Program-made: the position numbers and the translations under genes
Source of the DNA: Chloroflexi bacterium RBG_16_56_11
GTDB taxonomy: Bacteria; Chloroflexota; Dehalococcoidia; Dehalococcoidales; RBG-16-60-22
Assembly: GCA_001796865.1 (NCBI GenBank)
Contig: MGNQ01000028.1
Coordinates: 1-14,518, forward strand
Direction of reading: 5' to 3'
Length of the DNA stretch: 14,518 nt
The notes under the pieces: generated by a model
Databases searched by the model: none
What the model saw: the letters and a program-made list of their open reading frames with translations, nothing else
Told to the model about the DNA's origin: nothing
Shown: positions 1-5,630 of the stretch, in pieces
Layout of the letters: each line of letters starts with the position of its first letter
Position numbering within the stretch: position 1 is the stretch's first letter

Positions 1-204
1 GCTTACCGCAATCGCTATAAGATTGAGCAAAAGGTGGCCGATCTAACCCGGTATTGCGGACTCAGGAGGTGCCGTTACCGCGGTTTAGACAGGGCGGGGA
101 TACACACCCTATTGGCGACCATTGTCTGTAATATCAAGCGGATGGTGAAACTGTTATGGGGAAAGCTAGACAATTATTACCTTGAGTCACCGGTAGCCGG
201 TTAA
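1..204 (+). mobile_element. C-terminal end of a DDE transposase (partial, runs in from the left)
   Basis: The first 67 codons are open from the window edge to TAA at 202-204. They encode the tail of an IS4/IS5/IS1182-superclass DDE transposase. Visible is the Y-x2-R-x3-E signature of this class (fragment residues Y2, R5, E9), where the Glu is the third catalytic acidic residue. After it comes the usual basic segment (GLRRCRYRGLDR) and a hydrophobic helix ending in NIKRMVKLL. The catalytic Asp residues and the left end of the element lie outside the window, so family and intactness cannot be settled. The right terminal repeat should lie in the following ~150 bases. The T-rich stretch at 341-360 (AGGCTTTTTTCGACAATCTC) is a candidate by appearance only. 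Confidence 0.75.
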
Positions 205-554
205 ACAGCGAAGACCAGAGCTAAAGAGAGGTAAATTAACCCGAAAAATGAGGCACCTATGACCTGATAAGTTGACTAAAAATGAATAATATGGATTGTT
301 AAAAATCCGGCATCGCCGGAGTAAGAGATAATTATTTAAACAGGCTTTTTTCGACAATCTCAAATAGATGATTTGTTCAACCTATATGTCAGTGTGGTTT
401 GGTTTTCTTTAAAATGTGGTACGCGTTGGCTGGACATTCCTGCGAATACTCATCGACAATCGCCAGAAATTTTTCTACTTGGGTATGGGGAATGACCAGA
501 GACTCCTAGGGATTACTGTCAGGCGACCGTCTTTGTGTGTTAGCAGAGAGTGGA
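205..554. other. Intergenic stretch after the transposase, with a hairpin and a decayed coding fragment
   Basis: This 350-base AT-rich stretch contains no intact gene. A short perfect hairpin lies at 306-320 (stem TCCGGC/GCCGGA, loop ATC). The right end of the insertion sequence probably lies somewhere in its first half. On the minus strand, 389-505 is an open run of 38 codons between a TAG (506-508) and a TGA (389-391). It reads like real protein (contains VEKFLAIVDEYSQ) but has no start codon. It may be the remnant of a gene disrupted by the insertion sequence. No promoter or terminator for the neighbouring genes was convincing. Confidence 0.45.
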
Positions 555-1946
555 TTACTTCATCAAGTTGGAAATATATCGCTGATTATTAATACGCTTT
601 GCAAACAATTCCCGCTGGTTCTTGCCACCTGCAATCAAGCGGCTGTCCCCGATGTTAACATCGGGGTGGTAATTCACCTGACCATCATATAACAAGATAT
701 GCTCTGCTGCTATATGCGCTGCAGTCTCTTGACTGACGTCACCCCAGTGGTAATTGAAATAGAGAATCGCCTTAATCTTGACATGACTTTCGAAGTAATC
801 GAACATTTCCTCAAACCAGGCATTTTGCTGGTCATGAGTCATTGTAGAACCTGGAGCTCTCGCTCCCCATTCCGCCAGAAAAAATGGCTTCTGATGAGCA
901 AGCGCGAAGTTATATAGAGAATCGAGCCAAACTGCTCTCGCGTAGTTATCGCCACCTGCCCAGTCGACGTAATCGTCGCCGGGGTAATAACTTTCGAAGT
1001 TACGGTCTCCTTTCCATGAGATATCGGGGTTAGGTGGGGGCGGATAAGGCGTCCATACCCAGGCAACGTTGGTGACCCCCTCCTGCCGGAAGATATCAAC
1101 GGTATGGCGCCACGCGCCGACAAAGTCTGCTACCGTAAGTTGGGGATTAGCCAGGGGGGCACACCACTTCCAGAAGACGTAGTTGAATTCACCGCCTATA
1201 GGGCGGATAAAAAGCGGCTCGCCCCATTTTTTAATGTCCCTCGCGAACTGCCGGATATAATCGTCCAATGAACCTGAAATCACGTCTTTAGTGGTAATGC
1301 CATTGTATTGCTGGGTTGTATTGGTATCGAATGGTCCCGTGCACGATGACCATTCCAGGAACGGCACAACGCTTGAGCCCACGACTGCGCGGACTTTGTT
1401 GATTTGTTCTAGTGCGTCACTGAAAGGTAAGAAACTTCGGTCACCCGTTTGCCAATCAGTCTGTACTTTTACTATGGTAGGGGTTTTTCCGCCCAATTCA
1501 ATGGCGACTGCATCCTTTAATCGCTCTGAGAGCGGTCTGGTATCCCCGTAAGGGGCGTTGGTTGACGCCGGAGTCAGATCCCATAGCTTGTATACGAAAC
1601 CAAAGTAACTTTGTCCATCAGGAGGTTCGTATTTTCCCTGAGTCACTGAGGTAGTTTCAGGCGGGTGTGTAGTGGTGGATGGAGAAGGTTTAGTTGTAGG
1701 CTTAATTGTTGGCGTTGGAGAAGTAATGGTAGGTCTTGTGGGAGTAGTTTGCGTAGGCCTGGTGGGAGGAGGAGACTCACCCGTGGGATCAGGTGACAAC
1801 GCAGGTGTCTGTGACAGGTTGAATGCTTCATCAGGTGTAATGGTGGGCGATTCGGATGAAGCTGCTGCAGGTGCGGCGGCTTGGGGAACTGTAACAGAAT
1901 GAGATGAGCCAGGCTTACAACCCAGTGCCACCAGCATTAAGACCAT
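555..1946 (-). CDS. Secreted lipoprotein with a GH26-like glycoside hydrolase domain
   Basis: Predicted exported, lipid-anchored glycan hydrolase. From the first ATG (1946) the 463-residue protein opens with a hydrophobic run ending in a lipobox (LVALGC, Cys10). A Ser/Thr/Pro-rich linker follows (about 15-105), then a (beta/alpha)8-type domain (about 110-410) resembling glycoside hydrolase family 26, whose members include beta-mannanases. Candidate catalytic acid is Glu253 in RPIGGEFN and candidate nucleophile Glu359 in FLAEWG. VAWVWTP (about 294-300) and YYPGDDYVDWAG (about 320-331) are family-like. The His that usually precedes the acid/base Glu is Gly here, so activity and substrate are uncertain. 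The start is ambiguous: a strong AGGAGG (1976-1981) sits 5 bases before an in-frame ATA (1970), which would add KRNLLVV and complete the signal peptide, whereas the ATG has no ribosome binding site. The Thr/Pro-rich linker is low-complexity. Confidence 0.72.
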   Translation of the reverse strand: MVLMLVALGCKPGSSHSVTVPQAAAPAAASSESPTITPDEAFNLSQTPALSPDPTGESPPPTRPTQTTPTRPTITSPTPTIKPTTKPSPSTTTHPPETTSVTQGKYEPPDGQSYFGFVYKLWDLTPASTNAPYGDTRPLSERLKDAVAIELGGKTPTIVKVQTDWQTGDRSFLPFSDALEQINKVRAVVGSSVVPFLEWSSCTGPFDTNTTQQYNGITTKDVISGSLDDYIRQFARDIKKWGEPLFIRPIGGEFNYVFWKWCAPLANPQLTVADFVGAWRHTVDIFRQEGVTNVAWVWTPYPPPPNPDISWKGDRNFESYYPGDDYVDWAGGDNYARAVWLDSLYNFALAHQKPFFLAEWGARAPGSTMTHDQQNAWFEEMFDYFESHVKIKAILYFNYHWGDVSQETAAHIAAEHILLYDGQVNYHPDVNIGDSRLIAGGKNQRELFAKRINNQRYISNLMK

Positions 1947-1967
1947 TACGACTAAGAGATTCCGTTT

Positions 1968-1981
1968 TATATCTACCTCCT
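1968..1981 (-). promoter_or_regulatory. Shine-Dalgarno facing an ATA codon at the GH26 gene start
   Basis: Read on the minus strand, AGGAGG (1976-1981) is followed by TAGAT and then ATA (1968-1970), in frame with the GH26 open reading frame. The TAG stop at 1980-1982 closes the frame just upstream. ATA-initiated translation would give (M)KRNLLVV ahead of the annotated Met, supplying the positive n-region that a lipoprotein signal needs. No ATG, GTG or TTG is available in frame between the stop and the ATG at 1946. Confidence 0.6.
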
Positions 1982-2191
1982 AGCTTGGTCGGGGAGATTA
2001 CCACATCATTAACCGGGGCAGCCATATTATGTGCCCAGAAGCTATTAATATGCAAGCAATCAAACAGCTTGGCGTTCAATCGCCCAATAAAGCTGGGTAG
2101 AAATGCCTGGTGTAGCTGGACAGTCAACTGACCGATAATTATTGTGGGCGGTACTGTACGATAGGTAGAACTTTCCAATTCGCATTAGCCT

Positions 2192-2221
2192 ATTTTAATA
2201 TGTTTAATTTGTACAATTCAA
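2192..2221 (-). promoter_or_regulatory. Candidate promoter for the GH26 gene
   Basis: On the minus strand TTGAAT (2216-2221) and TAAAAT (2192-2197) are separated by 18 bases. Transcription would start near 2185, leaving about 215 bases of leader. The surrounding AT-rich sequence makes chance matches likely. The rest of 1971-2269 shows nothing else that I could recognise. Confidence 0.3.
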
Positions 2222-2269
2222 GCTATTGTTTCATAGCTATTTATTTGGGAAGGATACAATTTCTTAACA

Positions 2270-2845
2270 TTATTTCCACCACCGGAAGCGGAATTGCTCA
2301 ACTTCGATACAGTTGTTAATTATTAAAGTGTCGTAACCGCCCGGGCCGGATACAGTTAACGTGACAGAATAGGTACCGGGTTTCAAATAGATGTGGTAGG
2401 GGTTCTGGAGTTTGCTCGTGGTACCATCGCCGAAATCCCACAGCCAGCCAGTTATTTCTCCGGAAGATTTATCGGAAAATCGCACGATCAACGGAGCGCG
2501 ACCATGGTTCGTACTGGCATTGAATCCTGCCACGGGAGGCTCTGTAACAGTCCCGCTGTCTTCAACCCCCCTTTTATCCAGCAACAGATAGTTGGTCCCG
2601 TTTCCGGGGTCTTTAGCAAATACCACGCAGAAATCAATGTTATCTATCGCAATTGCTGAAAGCCAGAGTTCATCATCGGAGTGTTTTAATATTACCAGTG
2701 TTTTTGGACTCTCCAGGAATCGAGCTTGACCAATGTGAAAACGGAATTCTTTGTCGAGGTTCAACTTGTCCGTGTCAATAGACCATCTCCTGGAACGCCG
2801 GTCGTACTTGATACATCTCTTTTTGGTCAGGTCTATCATCTTCAT
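2270..2845 (-). CDS. PKD-domain protein, probably missing its N-terminus
   Basis: From ATG at 2845 (MKMIDL) this gives 191 residues. Residues about 103-183 form a PKD (polycystic kidney disease) Ig-like fold with the hallmark WDFGDG (136-141) and a C-terminal GTYSVTLTVSGPGG strand. PKD domains are usually extracellular adhesion or carbohydrate-binding modules. Residues 1-100 match nothing I recognise. There is no signal peptide, which is unusual for a PKD protein. The frame stays open upstream to 3019, but that extension is antisense to a recombinase fragment and is probably not coding. I infer that the 5' end was lost when recombinase DNA was joined here, with the junction near 2880-2920. 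The ATG chosen has only a weak purine-rich region upstream. It may be a relic rather than a working gene. Confidence 0.55.
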   Translation of the reverse strand: MKMIDLTKKRCIKYDRRSRRWSIDTDKLNLDKEFRFHIGQARFLESPKTLVILKHSDDELWLSAIAIDNIDFCVVFAKDPGNGTNYLLLDKRGVEDSGTVTEPPVAGFNASTNHGRAPLIVRFSDKSSGEITGWLWDFGDGTTSKLQNPYHIYLKPGTYSVTLTVSGPGGYDTLIINNCIEVEQFRFRWWK

Positions 2846-2880
2846 ATTTGGTGCTTCTTTAACAGAAAACACTATGTCCG

Positions 2881-3411
2881 GTGTTAAGAATTGAAATGTC
2901 TCGCTGTACGTGTCCAAAAGTCTACATATCACGGTCAATGCACAGGTTATTGACGCATGAGATAGTATTTCGGGGCACAAAGACAGCAAAGAGTAGGAGA
3001 AGTGTGGCGTTAGCGCCATCTATCATCGCCATGTTGAGACAACACCTTGATAAAGAGATGGCTGAATGTGCCCGGGTGGGAGTGCCCTTTACCAATGACC
3101 GGCTTGTATTCTGCCAATGGGACGGTAAACCACTGATACCGTCAAGCATTAGTCAGGCATGGAGACGTCTTACAAGACGTTTAGGATATGAGCACATACG
3201 CTTTCACGACCTACGTCATAGTTGTGCAACCTTGCTGTTGAAAGCCGGTGTTCATCCAAAGATAGTTCAGGAAAAGCTTGGTCATAGTTCTATTTCCATA
3301 ACCCTCGACACATACAGCCATGTCTCACCAGGAATGCAACATCAGGCGGCTGAAGCTTTGGACACTATCCTCGGAAAAAAGAATAGCAAAAGAATAGCAA
3401 TCACGCTTTAG
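2881..3411 (+). pseudogene. Tyrosine recombinase (integrase) C-terminal remnant, 5'-truncated
   Basis: The 176-codon frame encodes the C-terminal catalytic half of a phage/ICE-type tyrosine recombinase. Numbering from GTG 2881, visible catalytic residues are Lys37 in GTKTAKSRR, His109 and Arg112 in HDLRH, His135 in LGHSS and Tyr145 in DTYSHV. The N-terminal SAM-like DNA-binding domain, the core-binding domain and the first catalytic Arg are absent. Recognisable similarity starts only near residue 14 (2920). A TAA at 2860-2862 closes the frame upstream and no ribosome binding site is visible, so it cannot be an active integrase as it stands. Full-length relatives are roughly 370-400 residues. 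It reads toward the 3' end of tRNA-Arg, 45 bases away, the usual position of an integrase that targets a tRNA. The PKD frame upstream points the other way. Confidence 0.8.
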
Positions 3412-3456
3412 AAAATATGACGTAGTAGACATAATTATGGATTTAGCTAAAAAAAG

Positions 3457-3533
3457 TGGCGCGCCTGGAGGGATTCGAACCCACGACACCCGGTTCCGAA
3501 GACCGGTGCTCTGGTCCGCTGAGCTACAGGCGC
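3457..3533 (-). tRNA. tRNA-Arg (anticodon TCG)
   Basis: Reading the minus strand: 7-bp acceptor GCGCCTG/CAGGCGC, D-arm GCTC..GAGC, anticodon stem CCGGT/ACCGG around loop CTTCGGA (anticodon TCG, reads CGA), five-base variable region, T-loop TTCGAAT, discriminator G and an encoded CCA (3457-3459). The T-stem GTGGG/CCCTC has one T-T mismatch at its second pair, a small blemish that may be natural. Seven T residues follow directly on the minus strand (3449-3455), a plausible termination signal. The integrase remnant lies on the 3' side of this gene. Confidence 0.93.
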
Positions 3534-3549
3534 CCGCTGGTTATGCACA

Positions 3550-3555
3550 ATTATA
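3550..3555 (-). promoter_or_regulatory. -10 element for tRNA-Arg
   Basis: A perfect TATAAT on the minus strand lies 16 bases before the mature tRNA 5' end, which would leave a leader of about 9 bases. The matching -35 is weak (no TTGACA-like hexamer at 16-18 bases), so only the -10 is supported. Confidence 0.5.
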
Positions 3556-3647
3556 CCCGATATTTCCCGGATTAGCTATACTTAAAAAATGCTGTGAACC
3601 GCGCCGCCGCTTCGCTCGTCCGAAAATTACTTATATCACCCCCGGCT

Positions 3648-3663
3648 AGTGATTTAAGTCACT
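3648..3663. promoter_or_regulatory. 16-bp palindrome resembling a CRP/FNR-family operator
   Basis: AGTGATTTAAGTCACT is a near-perfect dyad with GTGA-N6-TCAC geometry, the core spacing of CRP-type binding sites. It lies about 140 bases upstream of the tautomerase gene. A weak plus-strand promoter candidate follows: TTGCTC (3671-3676), 18 bases, TAAAAT (3695-3700). Regulator and target are inferred from geometry alone. Confidence 0.35.
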
Positions 3664-3805
3664 TACGTCCTTGCTCCTGCTCGGATATATTGGATAAAAT
3701 GACGCTTGGAAAGGGGAGAGACGGCCGCCGGGATTGAGGTTGAATGTCGGTGGGGCCGGCGGTTCAACATCTGGGTGTATTGGTAAAAATCGGAGGAGGT
3801 TATTT

Positions 3806-4006
3806 ATGCCGGTTGTTATTGTAGAAATGTGGGAAGGGCGTACTATCGACGAGAGGAGGCAGCTAGCTAGAGACCTGACGGATGCCTTTGTGAAAATCGG
3901 TGTGCCCGCTGACGCGGTGAACGTGATTATCAAGGAAAATCCCAAGAGCTGCTGGGCTACCGGGGGGCAGCTATGTTCTGATTTCAGGATTCCCGAGGGA
4001 GCCTGA
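3806..4006 (+). CDS. 4-oxalocrotonate tautomerase family protein
   Basis: A 66-residue protein (65 after Met removal) of the 4-OT subgroup of the tautomerase superfamily, usually about 62 residues and hexameric. The start at 3806 has GGAGGAGG (3792-3799) six bases upstream and leaves Pro as the mature N-terminus, the catalytic base of the family. Arg11 of the mature chain (EGR) is present. The aromatic position near 50 is Trp49. The second substrate-binding Arg of canonical 4-OT (Arg39, in VRVII) aligns with Asn38 here (VNVIIKENPK). Keto-enol tautomerisation of a 2-hydroxymuconate-like substrate is therefore uncertain. Superfamily relatives also include 3-chloroacrylic acid dehalogenases. It stands alone between two tRNA genes on the other strand, with its own upstream dyad, so it is probably monocistronic. 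Confidence 0.85.
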   Translation: MPVVIVEMWEGRTIDERRQLARDLTDAFVKIGVPADAVNVIIKENPKSCWATGGQLCSDFRIPEGA

Positions 4007-4023
4007 ACTGGCCGGGAGAGCGG

Positions 4024-4101
4024 TGGGGTGGGTGGAGGGATTTGAACCCTCGATCTTCAGGGCCACAACCTGACGCCTTAGACCGCTGGGCTACACCCAC
4101 C
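4024..4101 (-). tRNA. tRNA-His (anticodon GTG)
   Basis: On the minus strand: an extra 5' G (position -1, base 4101) opposite discriminator C (4027), the hallmark of tRNA-His. Then acceptor GTGGGTG/CACCCAC, anticodon stem TCAGG/CCTGA around loop TTGTGGC (anticodon GTG, reads CAC), T-arm GAGGG-TTCAAAT-CCCTC and an encoded CCA (4024-4026). It is co-oriented with tRNA-Arg, but the tautomerase gene lies between them and each tRNA has its own -10. Confidence 0.95.
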
Positions 4102-4116
4102 GCGTTTGGCTTTTCC

Positions 4117-4146
4117 ATTATAGCGGAAAAACGGTCCGCCCTTCAA
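4117..4146 (-). promoter_or_regulatory. Promoter for tRNA-His, overlapping the end of the upstream gene
   Basis: On the minus strand TTGAAG (4141-4146) and a perfect TATAAT (4117-4122) are 18 bases apart, ending 15 bases before the tRNA 5' G. The -35 hexamer overlaps the TGA stop (4143-4145) of the reductive-dehalogenase-like gene, so read-through from that operon could also reach the tRNA. Confidence 0.6.
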
Positions 4147-5303
4147 TCTGCGTAACGGGCCTGTTTCTCCGGAATTTTTATTGTCCCTTCCGCATCTTCA
4201 AGGTCGAACCACCACTTGAACCTGGTATCCTGCCGGCCGTAGCCGCGGATGTCATCCATCCTGACCAGTAGCCTGTCCATGAACGGGGTATTTTTCACCA
4301 TCCACCTTGCCAGGTCGTGTGTCCTGCCGGCTGGCTTATTCCACGGGCAGACCTTGATACACCGACCGCAGGCTGAGCCGTGTGGATTGGTGATGCGGAA
4401 CTTGCTGCATCGTTCGGCATCGAACTGCCACTTCTCATAGCCGTTCACCATCACCTTGCCTTCGAACGAAATGGCCTGGGCATGGCACTGGTCGGCGCAC
4501 TTCAGGCAGACACGACAAAACTCCTGTAAACCGAAATCGACCGGCCGGTCCGGTTCCAGGGGCAGGTCGGTGGTCACAATCGCTGCCTTAAAGCGGGTCC
4601 CCAGGAAGGGATTGAGGGCGATGCCTGCTCTCGAAAGCTCCCCGATACCGGCGAGCACCAGCAGCGGTACCACCAGCACCTGGTAGTTCATGGCATGGTG
4701 CGCCCTCGCGGGGTAACCCAGCCGGCGGATGTAGTCCGCCATCATGCAGGCGATGAACGCGGTGTTGGAATAGCCGACGAAGCTCTGCGAGCTGGAAATC
4801 CAGTCGTCGCCGGTGGAGCCGAGCATCGTCCGGTAGTCCTGGTCAATAACGAGGGCTATCGCGTTTTTATGTCCGAGCTTTACCTCTTTCCCTGAAAAAT
4901 CGTGACTGTATACGGCGTACTGCGGCAGGCGGCAGATGCCGACGATATCGGCTCGCAGGAAGTAGCCGAGTTGCTTGATATGCTGGCTCAGGGCTACCGG
5001 GTCCTCGGGGAGGGGAGCGCGACTGGACGCCACCTCGCCGTCGACTACCGGGGCCAGGCTGGCGGTCATCCTGGCGAACGTCCCGCCCAGGGGGTATTTC
5101 GGGACAAAGCGTGCCATTTCCCGCTGCGGCACCGGTCCCAGCTCGCCGCGCCCGGCGCGGGCAAAGCCGTGTTGCCTCTCATCGAACCGGGCGATGTTCT
5201 CGCTGATGACGGTCGTAGGCTTATCCCCCTTCCTCAGCTTTTCCATGGGGTACGGGCCGGACCGACTGTTTTTCGGCGTTGTTCCCCTGGTGACTCTGGC
5301 CAT
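4143..5303 (-). CDS. Reductive dehalogenase-like corrinoid/Fe-S protein without Tat signal
   Basis: A 386-residue protein of the reductive dehalogenase (RdhA) family, which is distantly related to epoxyqueuosine reductase. The start at 5303 has GGAGGAGGT about eight bases upstream. First cluster motif: C263-x2-C266-x2-C269-x3-C273. Second: C299-x12-C312-x2-C315-x3-C319-Pro. These predict two [4Fe-4S] clusters. Residues about 110-255 carry the cobalamin-domain pattern, including MADYIRRLGYPARAHHA (188-204), GELSRAGIALNPFLG (221-235) and TTDLPLEPDRP (244-254). The C-terminal RFKWWFDLED is also RdhA-like. No twin-arginine RRxFxK leader or membrane segment is present, and no small RdhB-type membrane anchor gene follows. 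The enzyme should be cytoplasmic, unlike respiratory RdhA. It is the last gene of a likely operon after fabF and smr (22-base gap to smr). Dehalogenation, another reductive cleavage, or a cofactor role are all possible; the family call is firm, the substrate unknown. Confidence 0.85.
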   Translation of the reverse strand: MARVTRGTTPKNSRSGPYPMEKLRKGDKPTTVISENIARFDERQHGFARAGRGELGPVPQREMARFVPKYPLGGTFARMTASLAPVVDGEVASSRAPLPEDPVALSQHIKQLGYFLRADIVGICRLPQYAVYSHDFSGKEVKLGHKNAIALVIDQDYRTMLGSTGDDWISSSQSFVGYSNTAFIACMMADYIRRLGYPARAHHAMNYQVLVVPLLVLAGIGELSRAGIALNPFLGTRFKAAIVTTDLPLEPDRPVDFGLQEFCRVCLKCADQCHAQAISFEGKVMVNGYEKWQFDAERCSKFRITNPHGSACGRCIKVCPWNKPAGRTHDLARWMVKNTPFMDRLLVRMDDIRGYGRQDTRFKWWFDLEDAEGTIKIPEKQARYAD

Positions 5304-5325
5304 TTAAAATACCTCCTCCCCTGGA

Positions 5326-5607
5326 TTAGCTTTCGGTGAACTCGACGACGGTCACTCCTTCGCCGCCTTCCCGGTTCTGGCCGGGACGGAAAGATTTTAC
5401 CAGGGGGTGTTTTTTAAGTTCTCTCCGGACTGTCTCGCGGAGCGTGCCGGTGCCTTTCCCGTGGATTATTCTCGCATGGGTGAGTCCGTCCACATAGGCG
5501 TCATGCAGGAAACGGTCGAGGAGCGGCAGGGCTTCGTCGACGGTGAGATGGCGCAGGCGCAGTTCATCAGCCTGCCCCCTGCCATTATCGTACATGCTTT
5601 CATTCAC
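5326..5607 (-). CDS. Stand-alone Smr-domain protein (MutS2 C-terminal-like)
   Basis: 93 residues from a GTG (5605-5607); the next Met (5595) would shorten it by four. Nearly the whole chain is an Smr (small MutS-related) domain of the type found at the C-terminus of MutS2: VDEALPLLDRFLHDAY (23-38), the conserved loop HGKGTG (49-54) and GEGVTVVEF near the end. Smr domains are DNA/RNA nucleases in several proteins. The N-terminal LDLR/LDLH motif reads LRLR here (16-19), so the usual Asp is Arg and nuclease activity is doubtful. No MutS2 ATPase or coiled-coil region precedes it; fabF ends 23 bases upstream. Close spacing on both sides suggests cotranscription with fabF and the dehalogenase-like gene. 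No strong ribosome binding site is visible, so translational coupling to fabF is possible. Confidence 0.85.
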   Translation of the reverse strand: MNESMYDNGRGQADELRLRHLTVDEALPLLDRFLHDAYVDGLTHARIIHGKGTGTLRETVRRELKKHPLVKSFRPGQNREGGEGVTVVEFTES

Positions 5608-5630
5608 AGGCGTACCGGTTCATTCCGTTC

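Noticed and set aside
1915..2178. An 87-codon minus-strand frame upstream of the GH26 gene
   Set aside because: It overlaps the GH26 start and its strong Shine-Dalgarno in another frame and shows no protein-like features.
2846..3019. N-terminal extension of the PKD frame
   Set aside because: Much of this stretch is antisense to the recombinase coding region (conserved from about 2920 on), so the extension is probably fortuitous.
3437..3649. A 70-codon plus-strand frame
   Set aside because: It is the antisense of tRNA-Arg; the GGIRTHDTRF-like peptide is a well-known artefact of translating across tRNA genes.
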